Source of the DNA: Zhouia spongiae
GTDB taxonomy: Bacteria; Bacteroidota; Bacteroidia; Flavobacteriales; Flavobacteriaceae
NCBI RefSeq assembly: GCF_022760175.1
Contig: NZ_CP094326.1
Location: 3,708,804 to 3,772,803, forward strand
DNA length: 64,000 nucleotides
Direction of reading: 5' to 3'
Made by a program: the position numbers and the translations under genes. Of the stretch, positions 8,383-15,828 are shown piece by piece. Under the pieces are notes generated by a model. It was not told the DNA's origin. It searched no databases and saw nothing but the letters and a program-made list of their open reading frames with translations. Positions within the stretch are counted from its first letter, which is position 1, and every line of letters begins with the position of its first letter.

Positions 8383-9321
8383 TTAATCCTTAAATATGAC
8401 TCCGGGAATTTGTCCGACCCACGATTCCGGAAGTTCCTTACATTGAAATAATTCGGCTATGACCCTGGCAGTATTTGTATTGTTATTAGGGGCATCAAAT
8501 CCATCAGAGTTATGAATACGGGGCCCTACAATGGCCCACGGCACATTCATTTCTACTTCGCTGACACCTCCGTGCCCATGACCTTTACCACCATGATCGG
8601 TAATCAGTAAAAAGTGTGTATCTTCAAAGATATTCTTTTCTTTCAAGGCATTTATAAGCTTCCCTATAGCGGTATCTGCTTCTTCGATTGATCTTATATA
8701 CTCCGGAGACATCCATTTATATTTATGGCCGGCATGATCAGTATGCACTGAATACAAAAAGATGAAGGTAGGATCTTCTTTGTGTTCATCAGCAAAGCGC
8801 AACGCTTTATCATAATTTTCTATATAAGCATCATCCTCAAGAAAATTCACCTCATCTAAATAACGCCGGTTAATAGGATTAATCAAATTGCCCCAATTAT
8901 AATAATAAGCAGTTTTTACTCCGGGAACCTGGTCTTTTAATATCTTAAATATAGAGGGATAGTATCCGTCTGCATCTGTTTCTATAGCCGGCAAATTATT
9001 TTTATCTATAGTCCATCCGTTGCTATCCACTCCATGTTGTTCCGGCCCTCCGGAGGTTAAATGACTTGTCCAGTTTGGCAAGGTAACCGAAGGCATAACG
9101 GTTCTGGTAGCGAATGAAACCATCCCTTTTCCGAAAAGCGCGTCCAGATTCGGATGACTGGCGGTCTTATATCCATCCACGCTGATTCCATCAAGACCTA
9201 TGACGATAACCCTTTTTGCTACAGGTTTATTATCCGATTGCTTGTTAGCCGGTTTGGAAGTACTACAACTGAAGATACCGCTCAATAATATTACCAAAAA
9301 AAGATTTTTAATTTTTACCAT
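8383..9321 (-). CDS. ENPP/phosphonoacetate-hydrolase-like alkaline phosphatase superfamily lipoprotein
   Basis: 312 aa from the ATG at 9321; a longer frame upstream begins only at a TTG and is unlikely. The start gives a clean lipoprotein signal ending 'LLSGIFSC'. Alkaline-phosphatase-superfamily metal sites are all visible: 'VIGLDGIS' (Asp), 'PSVTLPNWTS' with the nucleophilic Thr typical of nucleotide pyrophosphatase/phosphodiesterases and phosphonoacetate hydrolase, 'HTDHAGH' and 'TDHGGKGHGHGG'. It should hydrolyse a phosphodiester or C-P compound in the periplasm. Short length (no extra domains) is close to bacterial NPP or PhnA-like forms. It lies between the carrier gene upstream and the SGNH esterase downstream (5-base gap). 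Phosphodiesterase is the safer call; direct C-P hydrolysis is possible. Confidence 0.87.
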   Translation of the reverse strand: MVKIKNLFLVILLSGIFSCSTSKPANKQSDNKPVAKRVIVIGLDGISVDGYKTASHPNLDALFGKGMVSFATRTVMPSVTLPNWTSHLTSGGPEQHGVDSNGWTIDKNNLPAIETDADGYYPSIFKILKDQVPGVKTAYYYNWGNLINPINRRYLDEVNFLEDDAYIENYDKALRFADEHKEDPTFIFLYSVHTDHAGHKYKWMSPEYIRSIEEADTAIGKLINALKEKNIFEDTHFLLITDHGGKGHGHGGVSEVEMNVPWAIVGPRIHNSDGFDAPNNNTNTARVIAELFQCKELPESWVGQIPGVIFKD

Positions 9322-9401
9322 TGATAAAATATTTTTTACAAATAATAAAAACAAATTAACCAAAAAGTAATGAAATACACAAAAGAGAATTCATGATTTC
9401 A

Positions 9402-10691
9402 TTATAATGCTTCACTGATTATTTTTTTTTCACTTTTAGAGAAGTTAAAATACAACATCGTTACTGATACCAAAATCAGCATTCCTATAGCTGTTTTAAT
9501 ATTTAAACCGATAAAGAATTCGACCCAGGTATTATCGTATTTAAATACTTCTTTTAACAACAACACCGACACGCTTCCCATATAACCAAAAGCATCTGCT
9601 GTATAAAACATAAATCCAATATTGCCTTTATACCTTAAAAAAGCCATTAAGCGTTCAAAAACAAGACAATGAAAAAGTATATAGGGTAAATAGATTCCTA
9701 TTCCTGTACTGATCATCCAGGCGACAGGCGACATCAACTTCTTTTCGAACATAACTGTTGCTAACAGAACTAATACCGATCCGAGTATCGTAAGCCACAT
9801 ACCCATATTAAAAGCCAGTTTGTTTTTCCTGATCATTATCCCCATAGCTGTCAGCACCAATACGATTACAGCTACCGGAATTTCGGTAAGGGTAATTAAC
9901 TCCGGTTTTTGGGAATAGCCTAATTCTGCCCAGAACTCAACAACAAAATTATCTCGAAAATCCCTTACTATGGTCAACAGCACATAAATAATAACCAGGC
10001 CTGCAAATCCCAAACCGTGTTTTCTTATAAATTCTTTTCTTTTAGCCCGATCCATCGGAACACGTTCTGTCCGTTCCTGAACATCGAGAGCATCCGGACT
10101 CTTTGAGTGTTTAAGCATCCATACAGCCAGTAAGAAAAAAGGGAAAAACAACAATCCGGTAACGAAAGGCATTATGTATTCTCCAAGTCCGAAGTCTTGC
10201 ATCAACACAACCCCCACGGTCTTCACCAGTCCGGTTGAAAAAATAAACGTTGCACTTAAAGCAGCAGCCAGCAACTCTGTATTTCTTCGTCCTTCTATAT
10301 ATGAGAGTACAACCCCGAATACCATCCCCAAAGGCAAACCATTAAGAAAAATTGCCAGTACCTTGAGCGGTGGCGGAACTATTGCAAACAATCCTAACAT
10401 TGCAAGACCAAAAGCAACCAGCCCCACAAGCCACTTAACCCGTTTTTCGGGCGACATTTCTGAAATGATCTTGATCCCTGCAAATTTAGATAGCATATAC
10501 CCTAAAACCTGGCTTATCACTAAAACCGTTTTCGCATCCACTTCAAAGCTTAACCCCAGATCTAAATACTGTCCTGCCAAAAAGGATTTTCTAACCGCAT
10601 ACATGCCCGTATAGCATAAAAAAGCCGCTATCATTATCCACCCTGAACTAAACCATGCAGAGGCTGTCATTTTATTTTTAAGATTCATCAT
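9402..10691 (-). CDS. DUF5690/MFS-type inner-membrane carrier with organophosphate-antiporter-like motif
   Basis: About 429 aa with roughly twelve hydrophobic segments. I start it at the tandem ATG codons (10691/10688): the longer frame begins at a TTG inside the apparent promoter at 10714-10742. The first membrane segment reads 'CYTGMYAVRKSFLAG', closely matching the Y-x-x-R-K-x-F motif of the GlpT/UhpT/UhpC family, in which the Arg contacts phosphate. A second Arg-rich segment opens the C-terminal half ('TIVRDFRDNF'), where GlpT has its other phosphate-binding Arg. DUF5690 itself has no assigned substrate. Its place with phosphodiesterase, esterase and phosphonate genes makes uptake of a phosphorylated or phosphonate compound a reasonable inference. 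Confidence 0.82.
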   Translation of the reverse strand: MMNLKNKMTASAWFSSGWIMIAAFLCYTGMYAVRKSFLAGQYLDLGLSFEVDAKTVLVISQVLGYMLSKFAGIKIISEMSPEKRVKWLVGLVAFGLAMLGLFAIVPPPLKVLAIFLNGLPLGMVFGVVLSYIEGRRNTELLAAALSATFIFSTGLVKTVGVVLMQDFGLGEYIMPFVTGLLFFPFFLLAVWMLKHSKSPDALDVQERTERVPMDRAKRKEFIRKHGLGFAGLVIIYVLLTIVRDFRDNFVVEFWAELGYSQKPELITLTEIPVAVIVLVLTAMGIMIRKNKLAFNMGMWLTILGSVLVLLATVMFEKKLMSPVAWMISTGIGIYLPYILFHCLVFERLMAFLRYKGNIGFMFYTADAFGYMGSVSVLLLKEVFKYDNTWVEFFIGLNIKTAIGMLILVSVTMLYFNFSKSEKKIISEAL

Positions 10692-10713
10692 CGCTAACAA
10701 TTTTCTGTTAAAG

Positions 10714-10742
10714 CAAATGTAATTTTCTATCCTTGACAACAA
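10714..10742 (-). promoter_or_regulatory. Promoter for the carrier-phosphodiesterase-esterase operon
   Basis: Read on the minus strand, TTG (10742-10740) is followed after 18 bases by TACATTTG (10721-10714), a perfect TAnnTTTG -7 element at correct spacing. It lies 23 bases upstream of the ATG at 10691 and supports that start over the upstream TTG. Confidence 0.6.
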
Positions 10743-10770
10743 ATTAAGGAAACGTAAAGTAACGGTTAAA

Positions 10771-10815
10771 TTTTCTTTTTAATAAATTAATTTTCTTATT
10801 AAGAAACTATATTTG
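10771..10815 (+). promoter_or_regulatory. Tandem operator-like repeat and -7 element upstream of the second XRE regulator
   Basis: Two adjacent 20-bp direct repeats (10771-10790 and 10791-10810, 16 of 20 positions equal, core TTTTCTTnTTAA) overlap an inverted pair TTAATAA...TTATTAA (10779-10785, 10796-10802). They run directly into TATATTTG (10808-10815), a perfect TAnnTTTG -7 element 13 bases before the ATG at 10829. The site lies between the divergent promoters and could be bound by one of the cupin regulators; that is inference. Confidence 0.5.
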
Positions 10816-10828
10816 CATTGAAAACGAA

Positions 10829-11416
10829 ATGGTCATGTCGGAAAACAAACATATAACTATTTGGATAGGAAAGAAAATCAGGGAGTTACGAATTTCCAAA
10901 AACTGGAAATTAGGTGATCTTTCCAATCATTCGGATGTCAGTATCCCTATGTTATCAAAAATTGAGAACGGTCGGGTCTTCCCCACTTTCCCTACTCTAC
11001 TGCAAATACTCAGAACCCTGGAGGTTGATTTAAATGATTTTTTTGAAGATGTAGGTGAAAACAAAAAATTTCCGGGTCACCTATTCATAAAGAAGGAAGA
11101 CTATACGGAAACAGCAAAAGAAGCTTCGATTGGCTTTAAGTATGAAACGGTTCTCAATCATTCCATTAATGATATTTCACTCGAAATCTCGGTTCTGACC
11201 TTATCCCGGAATGCAACCAGGGAAATGGTTGTTACTGAAGGTTTTGAATATATTTACGTTGTAAAAGGCGACATTACTTACAGGCTCGGAGATAAGACCT
11301 TTAACATGCAAGAGGGTGATTCTCTGTACTTTGATGGCAGACAACCTCATGTACCCCTTAACAAGCTGAATACAGAATCTATATTATTAGTAGTCTACTT
11401 TATTACTTCAATTTAA
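10829..11416 (+). CDS. XRE-family HTH transcriptional regulator with cupin domain (second copy)
   Basis: 195 aa. The HTH domain covers about residues 10-70 ('KIRELRISKNWKLGDLSN', 'VSIPMLSKIENGRVFPTF'); the cupin covers about 115-193 and ends with 'GDSLYFDGRQPHVPLN'. It shares domain order and the 'FDGR.PHVP' motif with the regulator at 6546-7112. It is the first gene of a plus-strand operon: the zinc dehydrogenase starts 6 bases after its stop. Its promoter (10808-10815) faces the promoter of the carrier operon, so it may control both directions and itself. Translation could start at the ATG at 10829 or at the Met two codons later; nothing decides between them. Confidence 0.9.
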   Translation: MVMSENKHITIWIGKKIRELRISKNWKLGDLSNHSDVSIPMLSKIENGRVFPTFPTLLQILRTLEVDLNDFFEDVGENKKFPGHLFIKKEDYTETAKEASIGFKYETVLNHSINDISLEISVLTLSRNATREMVVTEGFEYIYVVKGDITYRLGDKTFNMQEGDSLYFDGRQPHVPLNKLNTESILLVVYFITSI

Positions 11417-11422
11417 AATCTT

Positions 11423-12508
11423 ATGTGCAACACAAAAGCCAGGGCCAAAATATTTAAACAACCCCATGAATCATTTGGTCATTTAGAAATAGAAATACCA
11501 GAACCTGACAATGAAGAAATCATTGTACAAATAACCTATACCACAATATGTACCAGTGATTTACACACATATTACGGAAGGAGGAAATCTCCAAGTCCGG
11601 GAATTTTAGGACATGAGATTATTGGAAAAATTGTAAAACTGGGGCAACATATCCATTCAGATTATAATGGTGAAAAAATAACCACAGGGGATCTGATTAC
11701 GTGGTCCGTTTATGCATTCGATCCGGACAATTTACAAGCCAAAAGGGGGATTCCCCAAAAATCTCCCGGTTTATTTAAATACGGGCATCAGACAATCCTG
11801 AACGATTCTCCATTAAGCGGTGGATTTGCCACCCATTGTGTTCTAAAAAAAGGAAGTTCCGTTTTTAAACTTTCAACCGAACTTTTACCATCTGAAGCGG
11901 CTCCTCTTAATTGTACACATGCAACCGTGGCGGGTGCTTTAAGACTGGCAGGGGATATCGACAATAAAAATGTAATGGTCTTTGGAGCAGGAATGCTGGG
12001 ACTGTCAGCTTGTGCCATGAGTAAAGAAAGAGGTGCCAAAAATGTATATGCCGCGGATATTAACCCTGAAAGGTTATCCACAGCTAAAAAATTTGGTACA
12101 TCGGAAACATTTATAGCTTCATTAAGTAAAACTGAAATTATAGAAAACCTCAATGGTGAAGATATAGACATTGTAATAGATACAACAGGGAACCCGGAAG
12201 CCATGGCATTAGGAATTAATTTATTAACTTTAGGGGGAGTTGCCGTATGGGTCGGAGCCGTTTATAATGCTCCTAAAACACAAATCGACGCCGAAACCAT
12301 AGTAAGGAATATTTTGTCTGTTAAAGGATTGCATAACTATACACCACAAGATCTGGCCACAGCTATAGAATTTATGAATTCATGTCATAAAAAGTATCCT
12401 TTCAAGGAACTTGTAGGTAAAGAATATTCGCTTTGTGAGCTGGATACAGCTTTTAAGACGGCTAATACGGGAATTCACCATAGAGTTGGTATTAATCAAA
12501 ACCTTTAA
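11423..12508 (+). CDS. Zinc-binding alcohol dehydrogenase, phosphonate-associated TIGR03366 type
   Basis: 361 aa medium-chain dehydrogenase. Catalytic-zinc residues appear as 'TICTSDLH' (Cys near 43) and 'GHEIIG' (His near 64). The Rossmann motif is 'VFGAGMLGLSACAMSKERGA', ending in an Asp (AADINPER) that favours NAD. The usual four-Cys structural-zinc lobe is absent; in its place is 'RGIPQKSPGLFKYGH', matching the '.PQK...L.KYGH' signature of the TIGR03366 family. That family is known for repeated neighbourhood with phosphonate catabolism genes. Here it would oxidise or reduce the aldehyde released by C-P cleavage (for example acetaldehyde or glycolaldehyde); that assignment is inference. 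It lies 6 bases after the XRE-cupin gene and 3 bases before the lipoprotein gene. Confidence 0.85.
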   Translation: MCNTKARAKIFKQPHESFGHLEIEIPEPDNEEIIVQITYTTICTSDLHTYYGRRKSPSPGILGHEIIGKIVKLGQHIHSDYNGEKITTGDLITWSVYAFDPDNLQAKRGIPQKSPGLFKYGHQTILNDSPLSGGFATHCVLKKGSSVFKLSTELLPSEAAPLNCTHATVAGALRLAGDIDNKNVMVFGAGMLGLSACAMSKERGAKNVYAADINPERLSTAKKFGTSETFIASLSKTEIIENLNGEDIDIVIDTTGNPEAMALGINLLTLGGVAVWVGAVYNAPKTQIDAETIVRNILSVKGLHNYTPQDLATAIEFMNSCHKKYPFKELVGKEYSLCELDTAFKTANTGIHHRVGINQNL

Positions 12509-12511
12509 ATT

Positions 12512-13120
12512 ATGAAAATATTAAAAATCTTATTAATAGTGTTTATTGTTGTTTCTTGTAAAACCAATGAAAGCAAGAAAGAAATAATGAATAAGGATAC
12601 GGACACACTAAATGTAGAGTCAGAACCTGCTGTTAAAAATGAAAATGAGAACTTTATTGAAAATGGGGTAGATGATAAACTTTCTGCAAGGATATCAAAC
12701 TTTATAAAAGACAGTATTGTAAAAAAAGACATTGAATTTTTAAATGAAACCGATCGTAGTTATCAGTTTTATACTGTTGACTTAAACAGTGATGGAAAGG
12801 ACGAGGTGTTTGTAAAACTAAACGGTTCATACTTCTGTGGCTCAGGAGGATGTACAATACTTTTACTAAACGCTGAACTTCATCCTATTACTACTTTTAC
12901 TGTTATGAGACCACCCCTTTTTATAGAAAATACGAAAAAGAACAATTGGGCGATATTACTTATAAAAAGCGAAGGCGAGTTTAAAGAACTTACCTATAAC
13001 AACGGTACATATCCGTCTAACCCGTCAATACTTCCTAAAGCACCATATGATGCTCCCAGTGGTCATGCCCAAATTGCATTTGACGATAATTACGGAAAAT
13101 CAAAAACATATACTTTTTAA
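12512..13120 (+). CDS. Small lipoprotein of unknown function
   Basis: 202 aa. A lipoprotein signal ends 'IVFIVVSC' (Cys16), followed by a polar Lys/Glu/Asn-rich linker to about residue 60. The globular part holds 'YTVDLNSDGKDEVFV', an EF-hand/FG-GAP-like calcium loop pattern (DxNxDGxDE), and 'CGSGGC', a likely disulfide-bonded turn. I do not recognise a family. It is translationally close to the dehydrogenase gene (3-base gap) and ends the operon. Its TAA is also the first three bases of the 8-bp target duplication of the adjacent IS element, so the reading frame is intact but its own terminator now lies on the far side of the insertion (14472-14500). Confidence 0.85.
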   Translation: MKILKILLIVFIVVSCKTNESKKEIMNKDTDTLNVESEPAVKNENENFIENGVDDKLSARISNFIKDSIVKKDIEFLNETDRSYQFYTVDLNSDGKDEVFVKLNGSYFCGSGGCTILLLNAELHPITTFTVMRPPLFIENTKKNNWAILLIKSEGEFKELTYNNGTYPSNPSILPKAPYDAPSGHAQIAFDDNYGKSKTYTF

Positions 13121-13125
13121 AAAAG
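13118..13125. repeat. Left target-site duplication of the IS256-type element
   Basis: TAAAAAAG, matched by the same 8 bases at 14462-14469 on the other side of the element. The first three bases are the stop codon of the lipoprotein gene. Confidence 0.85.
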
Positions 13126-14461
13126 GACACTATCCCGAAAAGTGTGTAAGTTAAAAATCGAGGGTTTGACTTTTTTAAAGTCAAACCCTTTTTTCAAATA
13201 TAGTTAAAAACTGGTTTAAAATAATGCCCCAGTTCCTAATAGGCATTGACCATTTTTTAGTAGCCTCTCTAAGAGCTAAAAAAGTGGATTTCATTACAGC
13301 TTCATCTGTTGGAAATGAGAGCTTATTTTTAGTGTACTTTCTGATTTTTCCATTAAGGTTTTCGATAAGGTTCGTGGTGTAAATGATTTTTCTAATTTCT
13401 AAAGGAAATTCATAAAAAGCGGTAAGCTCCTCCCAGTTGTCTTCCCAGCTTTTAATGGCGTAAGAGTACTTGTGTTCCCATTTCTGAGCAAAGTCCTCCA
13501 GAGCGGCTTTTGCTGCGCTTTTGGTTGGTGCATCATAAATGTTTTTCATATCCTTTGTAAACGCCTTCTTGTCTTTCCAAACCACATAGCGGCAAGCGTT
13601 ACGAATTTGGTGTATCACGCAGATTTGGGTTTTAGATTCAGGAAAAACGTTTTTAATAGTATCTGTAAAACCGTTAAGATTATCTGTAGCTGTGATAAGT
13701 AAATCCTGAACACCTCTGGCTTTAATGTCGGTCAGTACACTCATCCAAAAGGCTGCCGATTCATTCTTACCCAGCCAAAGTCCCAAAACTTCCTTTTTAC
13801 CATCTCTGCGCAGTCCTACGGCAATGTACATGGTTTTATTAATGACTTTGGAGTTCTCCCGAACTTTGAATACAATACCGTCCATCCAAGTAATTAAATA
13901 TACAGGCTCTAGTGGTCTGTTTTGCCAGGCAACAATATCATTGGTTACCTTATCTGTGATCCGGGATATGGTAGATGTAGAAACATCAAAATCGTAGACT
14001 TCTCGGATTTGTTCTTCGATATCAGAATTACTCATGCCTTTTGCATAAAGGCTGATAATGACGTTTTCTATGCCATCGACCATGTTAGTACGCTTTGGAA
14101 CAAGCATAGGATTAAAGGAGGCTTCTCGGTCTCTGGGAACTTTAATGTTAGTCTCTCCCAGAGCTGTTTTTATCTTTTTTGAACCATAACCATTACGAGT
14201 ATTACTGTCATCGGATTGCTGATGTTTATCATAATCCAGATGCGCATCAAGTTCGCCTTCAAGCATCTTTTCAATACCTCGCTTTTGGATGGATTTTAAA
14301 AAGGAGGTCAATTCGTCTCCTGTCTTGAACTGTTTTAAAAAATCGTCGTTTAGAAAATCTTCTTTCTTCATAAGTGTGTAAATTTTAAAATTAAACAAAA
14401 AAATATCGAGAGCATTAACCCTCGATATTTTTATACTTTACACACTTGGTGAGATACTACC
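13126..14461 (-). mobile_element. Intact IS256-family insertion sequence (1336 bp)
   Basis: Imperfect 24-bp terminal inverted repeats start GACACTATCCCG at 13126 and, read inward from 14461, GGTAGTATCTCA. Both share the inner block AAGTGTGTAA, with a further shared ATCGAGGG inside. The element carries a single transposase gene and is flanked by an 8-bp duplication (TAAAAAAG), within the 8-9 bp known for the IS256 family. Near-perfect duplication and an uninterrupted transposase indicate a recent, probably active copy. A degraded relative remains at 54143-54370. Confidence 0.92.
13181..14371 (-). CDS. IS256-family transposase
   Basis: 396 aa from the ATG at 14371; the frame extends nine codons to a TTG but the ATG precedes the usual '[15 protein letters not shown]' start. 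Features of the mutator/IS256 family are visible: '[21 protein letters not shown]' region near 60-85, a first catalytic Asp in '[11 protein letters not shown]', the second in 'ATDNLNGF', a 'CVIHQIRN' C/H-x-x-R motif, and the catalytic Glu in '[14 protein letters not shown]'. It catalyses cut- or copy-type transposition at the inverted repeats at 13126 and 14461. Full length and unbroken, so probably functional. Confidence 0.97.
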   Translation of the reverse strand: MKKEDFLNDDFLKQFKTGDELTSFLKSIQKRGIEKMLEGELDAHLDYDKHQQSDDSNTRNGYGSKKIKTALGETNIKVPRDREASFNPMLVPKRTNMVDGIENVIISLYAKGMSNSDIEEQIREVYDFDVSTSTISRITDKVTNDIVAWQNRPLEPVYLITWMDGIVFKVRENSKVINKTMYIAVGLRRDGKKEVLGLWLGKNESAAFWMSVLTDIKARGVQDLLITATDNLNGFTDTIKNVFPESKTQICVIHQIRNACRYVVWKDKKAFTKDMKNIYDAPTKSAAKAALEDFAQKWEHKYSYAIKSWEDNWEELTAFYEFPLEIRKIIYTTNLIENLNGKIRKYTKNKLSFPTDEAVMKSTFLALREATKKWSMPIRNWGIILNQFLTIFEKRV

Positions 14462-14469
14462 TAAAAAAG
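14462..14469. repeat. Right target-site duplication of the IS256-type element
   Basis: TAAAAAAG, identical to 13118-13125. Removing the element and one copy restores the lipoprotein stop codon followed directly by its hairpin terminator. Confidence 0.85.
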
Positions 14470-14471
14470 AT

Positions 14472-14500
14472 AGCCGGTATTTGTTACCGGCTTTTCTTTT
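14472..14500. terminator. Terminator displaced from the lipoprotein gene; also ends the minus-strand phosphoesterase
   Basis: AGCCGGTA-tttgt-TACCGGCT is an 8-bp perfect stem followed by TTTTCTTTT on the plus strand. On the minus strand it is followed by ATCTTTTTT, so it can work for the phosphoesterase gene 14512-15492 too. Confidence 0.8.
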
Positions 14501-14511
14501 GAAAAATCTGT

Positions 14512-15492
14512 TTAATGTTTAATTAAACGCTTCCTGATTTCCGGAACTATCTCTTGTCCGGGCCTTGCATTTTCATACCCTTCAAACCCGAGCTTTACAG
14601 GACTGTCTCCTACCCATTCTGTGTCTTTCCCTCTAAAACTAATGGTTTGTTTCCCAGGATCGATTGTCATTGTAGTAAATAAAGCATCACGATAGGGACA
14701 TGTGTAAGCTATGTATTTGTACTGATCAAGAACCTCATCGCTATAGCTTTTATGCTGGAACTTTCCTCCCACCCAATAATAAGATGCTGAGTTTATGTGC
14801 ACATAGTTCACTCCTTTTATCAGAAGATGAGCATCTATATGAGTATGACCGTTAATAGCGACTAAAATCTTATCTGAATACTTCCCCAGCAAATTTTGTA
14901 TCTCTTCAGCATTGTCTACCGAATAAGTGCCTGCCAATGGCTGATGCGATGCAATGACAATGGGACCTTCAAGTGTTTTTAACTGTTCTTCCAACCACGA
15001 TGCCTGTTCTTCATTGATATATGAAGCGTAACCTCCTTTATGAGACGGTGACCCCTTATCATTTCCATCCAGAACTATAAAATATACCCCCGAGATTTCT
15101 GACACATAATAACGGGCGGGCATCCCCCAATAATCTACACATTGTTCCCGCGTATAACCCGAATCCATATCATGGTTCCCTATAATATGCATGCGTTCCT
15201 TATGTGCATCGTTAAACATCCCGATCACCTCTTTATTTTTATCACCTGGATATGCAAAATCTCCCATTTGCATTATGGCATCCGGTTTTTCGCTTCTCAT
15301 TGAGCGAAGAAAGGACTCCATCCTTTCTTTTCCATCATGCATAATATCCTGATGTAAATCGGTTATAATTCCTATTTTAACCTTATTTCTGCGGTTATCA
15401 AATAAGCTTAAAGCACTTGTGGGCAACGATAATACAACACCTGTCGCTACGGCTCCTTTTATAAAACTTCTCCTGTTATTTTCCCGGTACAT
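14512..15492 (-). CDS. Tat-exported metallophosphoesterase
   Basis: 326 aa. The N-terminus 'NRRSFIKGAVATGVV' is a twin-arginine signal, unlike the Sec signals of most neighbours, so it is probably exported folded with its metals. The calcineurin-like motifs are complete: 'TDLHQD' (D-x-H) near residue 45, 'MGDFAYPG' near 78, 'GNHDMDSG' near 105, 'ASHQPL' near 185 and 'NGHTHID' near 220. Expected role: periplasmic phosphomono- or diesterase releasing phosphate or an alcohol from a larger ligand. Together with the fused phosphoesterase at 2012 and the ENPP-like enzyme at 8383 it makes three exported phosphohydrolases in the island. The substrate is unknown. Confidence 0.9.
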   Translation of the reverse strand: MYRENNRRSFIKGAVATGVVLSLPTSALSLFDNRRNKVKIGIITDLHQDIMHDGKERMESFLRSMRSEKPDAIMQMGDFAYPGDKNKEVIGMFNDAHKERMHIIGNHDMDSGYTREQCVDYWGMPARYYVSEISGVYFIVLDGNDKGSPSHKGGYASYINEEQASWLEEQLKTLEGPIVIASHQPLAGTYSVDNAEEIQNLLGKYSDKILVAINGHTHIDAHLLIKGVNYVHINSASYYWVGGKFQHKSYSDEVLDQYKYIAYTCPYRDALFTTMTIDPGKQTISFRGKDTEWVGDSPVKLGFEGYENARPGQEIVPEIRKRLIKH

Positions 15493-15828
15493 GATTATTA
15501 AACTTTTATTCGTATTTGTAATTTAATTTTAAATATAAGTAAAAAAATGACTTTTAAAAAAACTTTACAATATCATAATAATAACAGTAGTAAACTACCT
15601 CGGTGCAAGCACACGAGGCATTGGTCGGAAACAAATTTTAATTTCGAGGCAAGCCCCGGGGTATTATACCCTTTGGCGGTGCCAATAAAATCCTGGAAAA
15701 TACAGATTTAAACCATCAATATATGGTGTTAAACTACGGAACGGATCAGACCGGTTATAAATACATTTCTTTAAGGGTAAAAAAAAAGCGTTACCGGATC
15801 AGTAACGCTTAAGGGTGGTTGTAAATAT
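15493..15828. other. Gene-free gap with a decayed coding-like fragment
   Basis: 336 bases. An open frame on the plus strand from 15642 to the TAA at 15810-15812 reads '...GGANKILENTDLNHQYMVLNY' and then 'GYKYISLRVKKK', which looks like the last part of a protein but has no start or upstream continuation. CCTCG/CGAGG inverted repeats lie at 15598-15618. I could not assign the fragment. The right end holds the terminator of the minus-strand gene. Confidence 0.45.
15779..15810 (-). terminator. Terminator of the thioredoxin/protease operon
   Basis: On the minus strand AAGCGTTAC-tgatccg-GTAACGCTT is a 9-bp perfect stem followed by a run of nine T. It closes the long minus-strand locus that begins with the sigma factor. 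Confidence 0.9.

Noticed and set aside
10174-10614. 146-codon plus-strand frame inside the carrier gene
   Set aside because: Antisense to a clear multi-span membrane protein; Ser/Pro/Thr-rich shadow translation.
9402-10691. Naming the carrier GlpT, UhpT or UhpC
   Set aside because: Only short motifs agree; overall it looks like DUF5690, so no gene symbol is given.
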